In this document: positions 56,861 to 64,000 of the stretch, piece after piece
Position numbering within the stretch: the stretch's first letter is position 1
Layout of the letters: each line of letters begins with the position of its first letter
DNA from: an uncultured Christensenella sp.
Lineage (GTDB): Bacteria; Bacillota; Clostridia; Christensenellales; UBA3700
DNA length: 64,000 nucleotides
Direction of reading: 5' to 3'
NCBI GenBank assembly: GCA_910583735.1
Contig: CAJTXS010000003.1
Span: 75,043-139,042 of the forward strand
Position numbers and translations under genes: made by a program
Notes under the pieces: model-generated
Database searches by the model: none
What the model saw: the letters and a program-made list of their open reading frames with translations, nothing else
What the model was told of the DNA's origin: nothing

Positions 56861-56897
56861 AGCGACGTTTAATATTAGCAAGGCGTCGCTTTTTTTT
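56861..56897 (+). terminator. Terminator after the GH2 gene
   Basis: AGCGACG / CGTCGCT stem followed by TTTTTTT. Confidence 0.85.
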
Positions 56898-56931
56898 ATT
56901 TGTTTTTGTTGACGAGGCTCATAATCTGCAC

Positions 56932-56995
56932 GCACATTGTTGCTTATTTTCAGCTCACTATTCAGCGCTTTTAGAGCGTTGAGTTTGCAATGTGC
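56932..56995. repeat. Long imperfect hairpin upstream of the repeat array
   Basis: GCACATTG and CAATGTGC at the ends pair, with an inner CAGCGCT/AGAGCG helix. It is a separate structure from the 293-bp repeats that begin about 75 bases later. Confidence 0.5.
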
Positions 56996-57072
56996 ACAGA
57001 AGCTAACGAGCTTATACGCGGGGTATTTATTATAAAACATATATATTGAACTAAGTGATAGTTTTATTTAAT

Positions 57073-57310
57073 AGTAGCGCGCAAAAACCACGCTTTTTGC
57101 AAGCGTAACATCTAAAATGCGCTGGCGCATTTTTAAGCGGAAGAGGTGAATTTTTATGTGCCGCTTTAATTAGTGCTATCACATATAGCGCGCATAAAAA
57201 GAGGGGAAACCGCACTTATAATGTGCGGTGTCCCCTTTAAGTAACCGCTAATATGAGGCGGAACAATTATAATTGCAATAGTTAATTTTTTTCCGCCGAA
57301 TATTACGCTT
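57073..57310. repeat. Diverged partial copy of the 293-bp repeat (copy 0)
   Basis: The sequence has drifted but the same hairpins occur in order. They are GCAAAAA/TTTTTGC, AAAATGCG/CGCATTTT, a GGGGA...TCCCC hairpin with inner CCGCAC/GTGCGG (57202-57236), and TAACCGC-TAATAT / ATATTA-GCGGTTA, which closes on the first bases of copy 1. Confidence 0.6.
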
Positions 57311-58073
57311 GGCGGTTAAACTTCTATGCCCCGCAGGGAATAGCTCACAAAAACGACGCTTTTCGTGAGCGATACCTTGAAAATGCGAGAGCATTTTACG
57401 GAGGGGTGTTAACGAGGGGAACCATGTAGCAAATATGCGCAGGATAATCCTGCGCATATGCCGGCGTTTAATTGGCGCCCCTCGTTATAACTTTATAATG
57501 TGCGGTTGTCTATCCGAGTAACCGCCAACACTTAATGGGCGTAATACGGTATCTTTAATAAATCTTAGTCTATTAAGTGTTGCGCCTGGCGGTTAAAGTG
57601 TCTGGCGGTTAAACTTCTATGCCCCGCAGGGAATAGCTCACAAAAACGACGCTTTTTGTGAGCGATACCTTGAAAATGCGAGAGCATTTTACGGAGGGGA
57701 GCCAACGAGGGGAACCATGTAGCAAATATGCGCAGGATAATCCTGCGCATATGCCAGCGTTTAATTGGTGCCCCTCGTTATAACTTTATAATGAGCGGTT
57801 GTCTATCCGAGTAACCGCCAACACTTAATGGGCGTAATACGGTATCTTTAATAAATCTTAGTCTATTAAGTGTTGCGCCTGGCGGTTAAAGTGTCTGGCG
57901 GTTAAACTTCTATGCCCCGCAGGGAATAGCTCACAAAAACGACGCTTTTTGTGAGCGATACCTTGAAAATGCGAGAGCATTTTACGGAGGGGAGTCAACG
58001 AGGGGAACCGTGTAGCAAATATGCGCAGGATAACCCTGCGCATATGCCGGCGTTTAATTGGTGCCCCTCGTTA
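57311..58073. repeat. Tandem array of a 293-bp structured repeat, 2.6 copies
   Basis: Copies start at 57311, 57604 and 57897, exactly 293 bases apart and almost identical; the third stops after 177 bases, six bases before the beta-mannosidase stop codon. Each copy has five inverted repeats. In copy 2 these are an 11-bp stem (57636-57663), AAAATGC/GCATTTT (57673-57690), AACGAGGGG/CCCCTCGTT (57704-57779), an inner ATATGCGCAGGAT dyad (57726-57752), and an 18-bp two-part stem (57812-57888). Small reading frames in the minus direction are by-products of the repetition. Confidence 0.88.
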
Positions 58074-58078
58074 AAAAC

Positions 58079-60628
58079 TTACATAAAATGATACCCAATC
58101 CAATTAGCGAAATTAATGGGATTAAGTCGCACTTTCCACCTGAGCAGCGCGTCGCTCGTCTCGCTTCCCGCAGGCGTCACGTCTACGGCGGATTTTACGC
58201 TCAATATACTCTTAACATCTTCGGCGGTAGTATCGGCGTCAACTTTTACGGTTATCGTTTTGCTCTCTCCGGCTGTAAGGTCGAAGTAATTGTCGCTAAG
58301 CGGCTCGGCACTGCCTTTAAGCGATATCTTTACGTATCTTGCATAGCTGTCGCTGCTCACGGTTATCTCCGCCGTGTCTGCGTTTACCTTGACATCGGTT
58401 GAGATGTTCGGCTTAGGCAAATCAAGATTTTTCTCGGGAGCGAAGAGGGTAGTCTTTCTGCTTACGGTATTGCCGTCCGAATCTATCAGCGATGTTATCA
58501 GTACGCAATTGTATTTTACTTTTTTAAGTAGGCGCTTAAAGTCTATATACGCTATCTTCTCCGCCTTACAGTTATTGCAATTCGCAGCTATTTCCGCGCA
58601 TGTAATCTCTTGTCCGTCGAACTTTTGCAAGGAGTACTTGACAGTACCGCGGAAGTCGGACAGCGTGTCGTTGATTACGTATATCGCCGCGCCGCATTTG
58701 TCTTCCGCTATCGATACGCTTAAGGGCGCGTTGAAGTGCTTGGCGCTGTATTGCAGAGCTTTATATCTGCCGTAGTAGTCTATCGACGACCAGGACATTA
58801 CGGGCCAGCAGTCGTTTAGCTGCCAATATATGCTGCCGTTGCATCTGCCGCGGTTGCGTCTCCAATGCTCGGTTGCGTCTCTTACGCATTCCGACTGAGT
58901 TATCTGCGACAGATATATCAGGTCGTCGAACTTCTTAGGCAGACGGAAGCGCGTTGATATGTAGTATGCTATCTTGTCGTTGCCGCTTAGGCATTTCTGA
59001 TGCGCCTGCATGGTGGCGGAGTCAAGGCGCTTATCCTCTTCGGAGCAGAATATATTGACGGTATTTTCGTCGGGTATCGATTCCAGTCCGAACTCGGAGC
59101 AGAAGCGCGTCATGCGCTTGCGGTAGTAGGTGAGCGGTTGCAGTCCGTGCCATACGCTCCACAGGTGCGTGTCGCCGTGATTGTCGGAGGCAGTCTTGTC
59201 GAGATAGCCCACTCCGCAGGGCGAGCCGGGTATATAAGGCGTAGCCGTATCGTATTTTCTTAGCTCTGCGGGCAGGATTTCGTAGAAGAATTTCTGCGTC
59301 CAGTCGCGCAGCTTGGTATACGTCGCCCACGCGGGGCTCATTACTTCTATTTCATTATTTCCGCACCACAGCATGAGACATGCACGGTGACGCAGTCTCT
59401 TTACTTGGTATGCCGTCTCTTTCAGTACATTAGACAGCAGCTCGTCGTCGTAGAAAGGGTAAGGCTGACATGCGTACATGAAGTCTTGCCATACCAGCAA
59501 CCCTTTCTTGTCGCACAGGTCGTAGAATGCTTCCTGTTCGTATCTTCCGCCGCCCCATACGCGCACGCAGTTCATGCCCGCCTCCAACATGGCGTTGATT
59601 ATGAATTCATATGTGCTTTTATTCGCTCGGGTGAGCAGCGCGTCGGGCGGTATGTAGTTGGCGCCCTTTACGAATATCGGTTTGCCGTTTAGCTTAAAGG
59701 CGAATTGGCTGCCGTATTCGTCCGCTTCCGTATCCAGCTCGATTGTGCGCAGACCTATCTTCTTGCTTAAGCTCTCTTGCATCTCGCCTTGCTTAAGTAT
59801 CGCTTGTACGGAGTAAAGCGGCTGCTCGGCTTTTCCCGACAGCTCCGCGCTCCACCACAGCATGGGTTTGTCTACGGTAAATTGCGCCTTGGCATCCTCC
59901 GCGTATATCACGGGCATTTCCTTGCTATCTATTTTTTCGCCGCTCGGCGAGTATAGCGACAGCTCGATTGTCGCGCCGTCTTTGGGCGAGCCTTCTATCT
60001 TGCAGCCCGCGTCGATTTTTACTTTGCCGTCCTTATGCTTTTGCGCCAGTTCTATATCGGCGATGCGCGCGCCGTCGTACGCCTTGATATACGCGTCGCC
60101 CGCTATTCCTACAGAGGGCAGCGCGGGACCCCAGTCCCAGCCGAAATGACATCCCGGCTTACGTATATGAGGTATTCCGTTGAGTCCGTTGCTGTTGCGC
60201 GGCATTCTGTCTTGCTCTTGTTTCGCGTTCACATATTGCGTAGGCGACTTAAAGAGCACGCTTAAGGAGTTGCTCTGCCTCAATCTTCCGCTTACGTCTA
60301 TGTCTACGGGCAGGAAGTAGTTATTGCTCGTAGCCACTCTTTCGCCGTTGAGCGACACCTCTGCGATTGTGTCTAAACAATCGAAGTGCAATATCGCTTT
60401 TTCGCGCGCAAGCGTATCTTCGCCGAGCGTAAACTCGCACGCGTATATCCAGTCGCCTTCTCCCTTTTCCGCTACCGCCTTCTCGTTGGTGCCTATAAAG
60501 GGGTTGGGTATGAGATTGTGACGCAGCATATCCGTGAATTGCGAGGAGGGAATCTCCGCGCTGAGCGGACCGATGTCCGACCCAATCTTTTTGAAAGTCC
60601 AGTTATCTGTCAATTTAACGATTTCCAT
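58079..60628 (-). CDS. Beta-mannosidase (GH2)
   Basis: 849 aa. GH2 domain order with the mannosidase hallmarks: RKPGCHFGWDWGPALP (about 155-170), WGGGRYEQEAFYDLCDKKGLLVWQDFMYAC block, the acid/base E426 in WCGNNEIE and the nucleophile E512 in CSEFGLES. It removes terminal beta-mannose from manno-oligosaccharides or N-glycan core. No signal peptide; a cytoplasmic enzyme working on imported sugars. Its 3' end runs directly into the 293-bp repeat array. Confidence 0.93.
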   Translation of the reverse strand: MEIVKLTDNWTFKKIGSDIGPLSAEIPSSQFTDMLRHNLIPNPFIGTNEKAVAEKGEGDWIYACEFTLGEDTLAREKAILHFDCLDTIAEVSLNGERVATSNNYFLPVDIDVSGRLRQSNSLSVLFKSPTQYVNAKQEQDRMPRNSNGLNGIPHIRKPGCHFGWDWGPALPSVGIAGDAYIKAYDGARIADIELAQKHKDGKVKIDAGCKIEGSPKDGATIELSLYSPSGEKIDSKEMPVIYAEDAKAQFTVDKPMLWWSAELSGKAEQPLYSVQAILKQGEMQESLSKKIGLRTIELDTEADEYGSQFAFKLNGKPIFVKGANYIPPDALLTRANKSTYEFIINAMLEAGMNCVRVWGGGRYEQEAFYDLCDKKGLLVWQDFMYACQPYPFYDDELLSNVLKETAYQVKRLRHRACLMLWCGNNEIEVMSPAWATYTKLRDWTQKFFYEILPAELRKYDTATPYIPGSPCGVGYLDKTASDNHGDTHLWSVWHGLQPLTYYRKRMTRFCSEFGLESIPDENTVNIFCSEEDKRLDSATMQAHQKCLSGNDKIAYYISTRFRLPKKFDDLIYLSQITQSECVRDATEHWRRNRGRCNGSIYWQLNDCWPVMSWSSIDYYGRYKALQYSAKHFNAPLSVSIAEDKCGAAIYVINDTLSDFRGTVKYSLQKFDGQEITCAEIAANCNNCKAEKIAYIDFKRLLKKVKYNCVLITSLIDSDGNTVSRKTTLFAPEKNLDLPKPNISTDVKVNADTAEITVSSDSYARYVKISLKGSAEPLSDNYFDLTAGESKTITVKVDADTTAEDVKSILSVKSAVDVTPAGSETSDALLRWKVRLNPINFANWIGYHFM

Positions 60629-60721
60629 AGCTATATGATAGCATAAATTACGGTTTTTGTATAGATATCGTATGATTTATCGATTTTTGAGCAGCGAATT
60701 TTATAAAATTTGCGTAAAGGG

Positions 60722-60749
60722 TTGACTCCCCCCCCCGTTTTGATATACT
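60722..60749 (+). promoter_or_regulatory. Promoter with a C9 tract in its spacer (possible phase switch)
   Basis: TTGACT, 16 bases starting with nine consecutive C (60728-60736), then TATACT. Slippage of one C would change the spacer to 15 or 17 bases and so change promoter strength. It is 64 bases upstream of the only gene it can serve, at 60814. Confidence 0.7.
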
Positions 60750-60813
60750 TAATGCGCAAATTCGGGTGAGGGGAACGCTCGACTAATTAATTTCTATATA
60801 GGAGAGGGAGCGT

Positions 60814-63585
60814 ATGAAGTGTGGCAAATGCGGCGCGGAATTTGCATCGGGCAAGTTCTGTCCGGAATGCGGATGCAGAGTAGACGTCTGTCCCGCGTGC
60901 GGCGCGGACAGAAGCGCGGGCTCTAAGTTCTGCAATGAATGCGGCTATAGCTATCTGTCGCCGAAGCAAGATGTTGCGTCGGCGCAAGGCTCGGTAAGCA
61001 AGAGTATGGCGAGCGGAGTTGCGCCGTCGGGTGAGGTCGGACAGTCGATTGAGGAGAAGATTGCCGCTGCCGAGCCGTCGGGCGGGGCTGTCGACGGCAG
61101 CTCGCAACTGCCTGCGGAGCAAGCGGCTTTGACCGTCGGGCTTGCCGATACGGCGTCTTGCTCGGTATCGAAAGTAGAGGAGAAAAACGCGAGCGCAGCC
61201 GCTACAAGCGACGCGCCTAAGGCGGAGCGTAAGCCTTTTTCCTTAAAGGGCTTTATAGACAGAGTCAAGTCTAAGATAGGAGTGGAGCGTATCAACGCCG
61301 TGTATCGCTGGTTGCCCGCGTCGCTCGCGCTCTTCTACGGTTTTATAATATTACTGTTTTTACTTGCGCCTGCGGTTAACGTCGACCTTCTGGGAGAAAA
61401 AATGGCGGCGGCTACAGGCTTCGGCGTTATGAGCGGAGAGTTCGGAGCGAGCGCTTCCGTAGGCGCGGTGTTCTTATTGCTCATATCGCTGGGCTTTGTA
61501 GCTGCCGGCGGCATCAGAATGTATCTGGCAATCAAGTATCCGTACTATAAGCCTTTTGTACTCGGCGTAGTTCAGATAGTAATGTATTGTCTTGCGTTCG
61601 TGATGTCATGCGTGCTTATAGGCGGAACCAATACCGCATTCACCGCTGCGGGAGCCGCGGGAGTGTGCGTGCTGGTGTTCACTCTGTTAGGTTTCTTCTT
61701 TATCGCGGCAGGGACATATCTGTTTAAGGCGGGTCATCTGCCCGAGCTGTGTTCATTGCAGTACAGTGCGGCAGAGGACTTTAAGCGCGACTATGCGGCA
61801 GCCAAGGCTCGCAGACAGGAGACTAAGAGCAGCGCACTCGCGGCGGCGACTGTTGCTCCCGCATTAGGAGTAAACGCCGCGTTTGCCGACGGCAATGCCC
61901 CTGCGGTTAATTATTCTTATTCGGACGATTACGAGGCTAAGGTATATACCAAGCAGGGCGTGCCCGGCAAGGTCAAGTCGTACCGCTATGCGCCTTCCAT
62001 TATATCGATATTGTACGCGTCGTTAATGCTCATTTTGATGTCGCTTCCGCTGTATGGCAGGGCGGAAATCATCGGCGCTAATATCAGCGGTATGGAAGCT
62101 ATCAGACTTCTGTTTAAGGGCGGAGAATTCACCGGTATCTTCTGGATTGTGCAGCTTGCATTGCTCGTATACTTTTGGATATTCTCGCTTGCGCGTCTTT
62201 CCAAGGCGATTTCCAAGCCCTATTCCAAGATGCCTATTATCACGGTTTTTCAGGCATTTATTTTGATAGGCATTTTGTCGGTGAGTCAAGTCAGCATGTT
62301 CTTCGGCGCAGGTGCAAGCTACTCCGGCTTTGTTTTAATTATAATTTCCGAGGCTGTTACGGTTATGTATCTATTCTTCGGCGTGCTTACGGGCATGTGC
62401 GCCAACACGGACGAAAATAGGTTTTATATCAAACGCGCTCGCGCGGCGGCATTCGAAGGCAAGAAGATGAAGAGAGGGGCGAAAGCGTTGCTTATAGTTG
62501 TCATGATTATAGTTTACGCTTTGGCAATCGGCTTGCAATTCGTACCGTTCGCCGACAGGAACTTCGATACTGATACGGCAGATAGAATAGAGCCTGGTAT
62601 GAGTAAGAGCGAGGTAGAGGCTATACTCGGACAGCCTTACGAAGAGTTTAGCAATACCGCTTATTATTACAGCAAGAGCTATATCAAGGTATTCGGCAAG
62701 AAGGACGACGATATCGATATAGACGAAGACTCTGATTTCGGCGACTTCGAGGATGCAATCGATAAGGCGGAGAAGGAAGAAGCTAAGAAGGAAGAGCAGA
62801 TTAAGAAGCTCACATACAAGTACTATAAGATAGAGTACGACAGCATTAGCGGCGAAGTGGCGAGCGTTATGTTCGACAATGCGGCGTTCGGCGACAAGTC
62901 TCGCGCGCAGAAGAAAGTCGCAAGTGTGGTTAAGTATAACGGCAAAGAATATCAAGATTTTGTTGTATATAATGCTACCGATATCAGTTATATAGATGTG
63001 TCGATACGCTATTCCGACGGCAGCGTCGAGAAGCGCAGAGTGAACAACGTGTCAGACTACTTGAGCGATATCAATATGGCAGACATTTACATGGATAATG
63101 GGGTTAATGGGGTTATTGTAAAGTTTACTTATTATCCGATGTTCGACGGCGTTGATAAAGTGGTATCGAATATCCTAATAGCTGAAAGCGCCTTAACGGA
63201 AATTTTGGGAAGTACCATGGAGGACAACGCGGTCAATATACCTCTGAATTCGTCGTGGACAAATATGCTTATTAAAGTCAATGAATCTCCTGACAGATTC
63301 GCATCGCTTGACGATATCGCATGTTATAAGTTTACGCCTACGGTAAGCGGAACGGTAGAGTGGTACTTCGGTATCGATGGAGTAGACGCAAAGGTAGTCG
63401 ACGGGCAAATGGACAAGCGCTATGCCGACGGAGAATATGCGTATGTGGACGGCAACAGGCAAGAGTATGTCTATTCCTTAGAGGTGCAGGCAGGCGAAGT
63501 GTATTATTTCATTCCGATTAGAAATAGTGCGAGTACGGACACCTCGACTACACGGTTAAATGTCAGAATGTACAACGGAGCTTGA
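60814..63585 (+). CDS. Large zinc-ribbon multi-pass membrane protein
   Basis: 923 aa. Two N-terminal zinc ribbons (C3, C6, C16, C19 and C26, C29, C40, C43), a linker rich in A, S and E (about 50-150), and two membrane blocks of four to five helices each (about 165-300 and 395-540). A last helix near 565 is followed by a SmpA/BamE-like module (RIEPGMSKSEVEAILGQP, about 590), an acidic-lysine coil and a C-terminal beta domain of ~230 residues. Function unknown. The start follows AGGAGAGGG. Confidence 0.8.
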   Translation: MKCGKCGAEFASGKFCPECGCRVDVCPACGADRSAGSKFCNECGYSYLSPKQDVASAQGSVSKSMASGVAPSGEVGQSIEEKIAAAEPSGGAVDGSSQLPAEQAALTVGLADTASCSVSKVEEKNASAAATSDAPKAERKPFSLKGFIDRVKSKIGVERINAVYRWLPASLALFYGFIILLFLLAPAVNVDLLGEKMAAATGFGVMSGEFGASASVGAVFLLLISLGFVAAGGIRMYLAIKYPYYKPFVLGVVQIVMYCLAFVMSCVLIGGTNTAFTAAGAAGVCVLVFTLLGFFFIAAGTYLFKAGHLPELCSLQYSAAEDFKRDYAAAKARRQETKSSALAAATVAPALGVNAAFADGNAPAVNYSYSDDYEAKVYTKQGVPGKVKSYRYAPSIISILYASLMLILMSLPLYGRAEIIGANISGMEAIRLLFKGGEFTGIFWIVQLALLVYFWIFSLARLSKAISKPYSKMPIITVFQAFILIGILSVSQVSMFFGAGASYSGFVLIIISEAVTVMYLFFGVLTGMCANTDENRFYIKRARAAAFEGKKMKRGAKALLIVVMIIVYALAIGLQFVPFADRNFDTDTADRIEPGMSKSEVEAILGQPYEEFSNTAYYYSKSYIKVFGKKDDDIDIDEDSDFGDFEDAIDKAEKEEAKKEEQIKKLTYKYYKIEYDSISGEVASVMFDNAAFGDKSRAQKKVASVVKYNGKEYQDFVVYNATDISYIDVSIRYSDGSVEKRRVNNVSDYLSDINMADIYMDNGVNGVIVKFTYYPMFDGVDKVVSNILIAESALTEILGSTMEDNAVNIPLNSSWTNMLIKVNESPDRFASLDDIACYKFTPTVSGTVEWYFGIDGVDAKVVDGQMDKRYADGEYAYVDGNRQEYVYSLEVQAGEVYYFIPIRNSASTDTSTTRLNVRMYNGA

Positions 63586-63946
63586 GCGTCATAGCGGCGC
63601 TAAAGCGGGGCGGCGGAGCAATCCGCCGTCTTTGCCGTCTTCGGGTTTATAGATTGGTTGCGTCATGCAGTCGTATAATTGCTGCGTTTATTGCTGTCGC
63701 TTGACGCGATGTTTGACTTTCGGTCCGAGCGATGCGCCCTTTTATTGTAATCACTGTGGCATATATTTTGCTCGCGTCGATTGACACGGAGTACAATATT
63801 ATCCGCTTTATATTTATAAGGTATATATATTATTATATATTTTACGCAGCTAAGGCTTGTTTTGCCGCTATAAGCATGCTCGTTTTTTATACGTATATGA
63901 CTTTGAAAATAAAAGAAAAATTTTTTATTTTATGTCTGAAAAACTG
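63586..63946. other. Intergenic after the zinc-ribbon gene
   Basis: About 360 bases with a weak CGGCGGA/TCCGCCG hairpin (63611-63628) that may end the preceding transcript. The hydrophobic frame at 63732-63950 lacks a ribosome binding site. Otherwise nothing seen. Confidence 0.4.
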
Positions 63947-63975
63947 TTGACAGCGAATAGACTATATGCTAATAT
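63947..63975 (+). promoter_or_regulatory. Promoter for a gene beyond the right edge
   Basis: TTGACA, 17 bases, TAATAT. It points out of the window; no start codon with a good site is reached before 64000. Confidence 0.55.
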
Positions 63976-64000
63976 AATAAGGCTGTCGCTACGGGAGTAG

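Noticed and set aside
57248..58043. Three small minus-strand reading frames (69, 61, 61 aa) with near-identical sequence
   Set aside because: They follow the 293-bp repeat exactly and have no ribosome binding site. The sequence is better explained by hairpins, and the diverged copy does not keep the frame.
57311..58073. CRISPR array
   Set aside because: The repeat is 293 bp with no unique spacers and no cas genes nearby.
63732..63950. 72-aa hydrophobic frame
   Set aside because: No ribosome binding site or promoter; AT-rich sequence gives hydrophobic codons by chance.

Overview
The window looks like chromosomal DNA of an uncultured, anaerobic Clostridia-type Firmicute. This is inferred from gene content; no rRNA or tRNA is present to place it. 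The support is the order rpmH-rnpA-yidD-yidC-jag, sporulation genes (yabP, yabQ, a yyaC-like gene) and strong AGGAGG-type ribosome binding sites. It also carries glycan-degrading GH2 enzymes, as in gut Christensenellales-like lineages. Coding sequence is moderately GC-rich and intergenic sequence is AT-rich.

Layout. 0-18.3 kb: nearly all genes point left. They are a glycerol-3-phosphate-dehydrogenase-like oxidoreductase pair, a SNF2 helicase, a run of small, orphan and damaged genes (6.8-12.2 kb), tmRNA, birA, a radC-family gene, and jag-yidC-yidD-rnpA-rpmH. 18.35-22.27 kb: a 3.9 kb AT-rich stretch with one gene (a DtxR/MntR-type regulator), two near-perfect parS sites, a third weaker one, large dyads and a G9 tract. 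Gene direction flips here, so this is probably the origin region, although dnaA, dnaN, parA and parB are not in the window. 22.3-31.9 kb: metabolic genes (SIS protein, hydroxyacid dehydrogenase, cysteine synthase, TcdA, CDF transporter, citrate synthase, thioesterase, cytidylate-kinase-like protein).

31.9-44.9 kb: a complete-looking surface polysaccharide locus with an aminotransferase, an initiating phosphoglycosyl transferase, two GT2 enzymes, LicD, a Wzy-like polymerase, an IspD/TarI-type cytidylyltransferase with an SDR partner, a Wzx flippase, and dTDP-rhamnose genes in the order rfbA-B-D-C. 45-54 kb: cvpA, a yyaC-like gene, ftsH, a class IV aminotransferase, yabP-yabQ, a DUF815 ATPase, an HD hydrolase, a small repressor and a lipoprotein. 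54.4-60.6 kb: two convergent GH2 glycosidases flank an array of 293-bp structured repeats. 60.7-63.6 kb: a large zinc-ribbon membrane protein whose promoter spacer contains a C9 tract.

Four points deserve most attention. (1) Two tandem divergent repressor/small-HTH switches at 8.8-9.8 kb each have three operators in the same geometry but with different operator sequences, like two miniature lambda OR regions. (2) A C9 tract sits inside a promoter spacer at 60.7 kb, with a similar G9 tract at 18.8 kb, suggesting phase-variable promoters. (3) The 293-bp tandem repeat and its diverged neighbour keep the same hairpins while the paired bases differ, which points to selected RNA or DNA structure. 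(4) The origin-like region contains parS sites but no dnaA.
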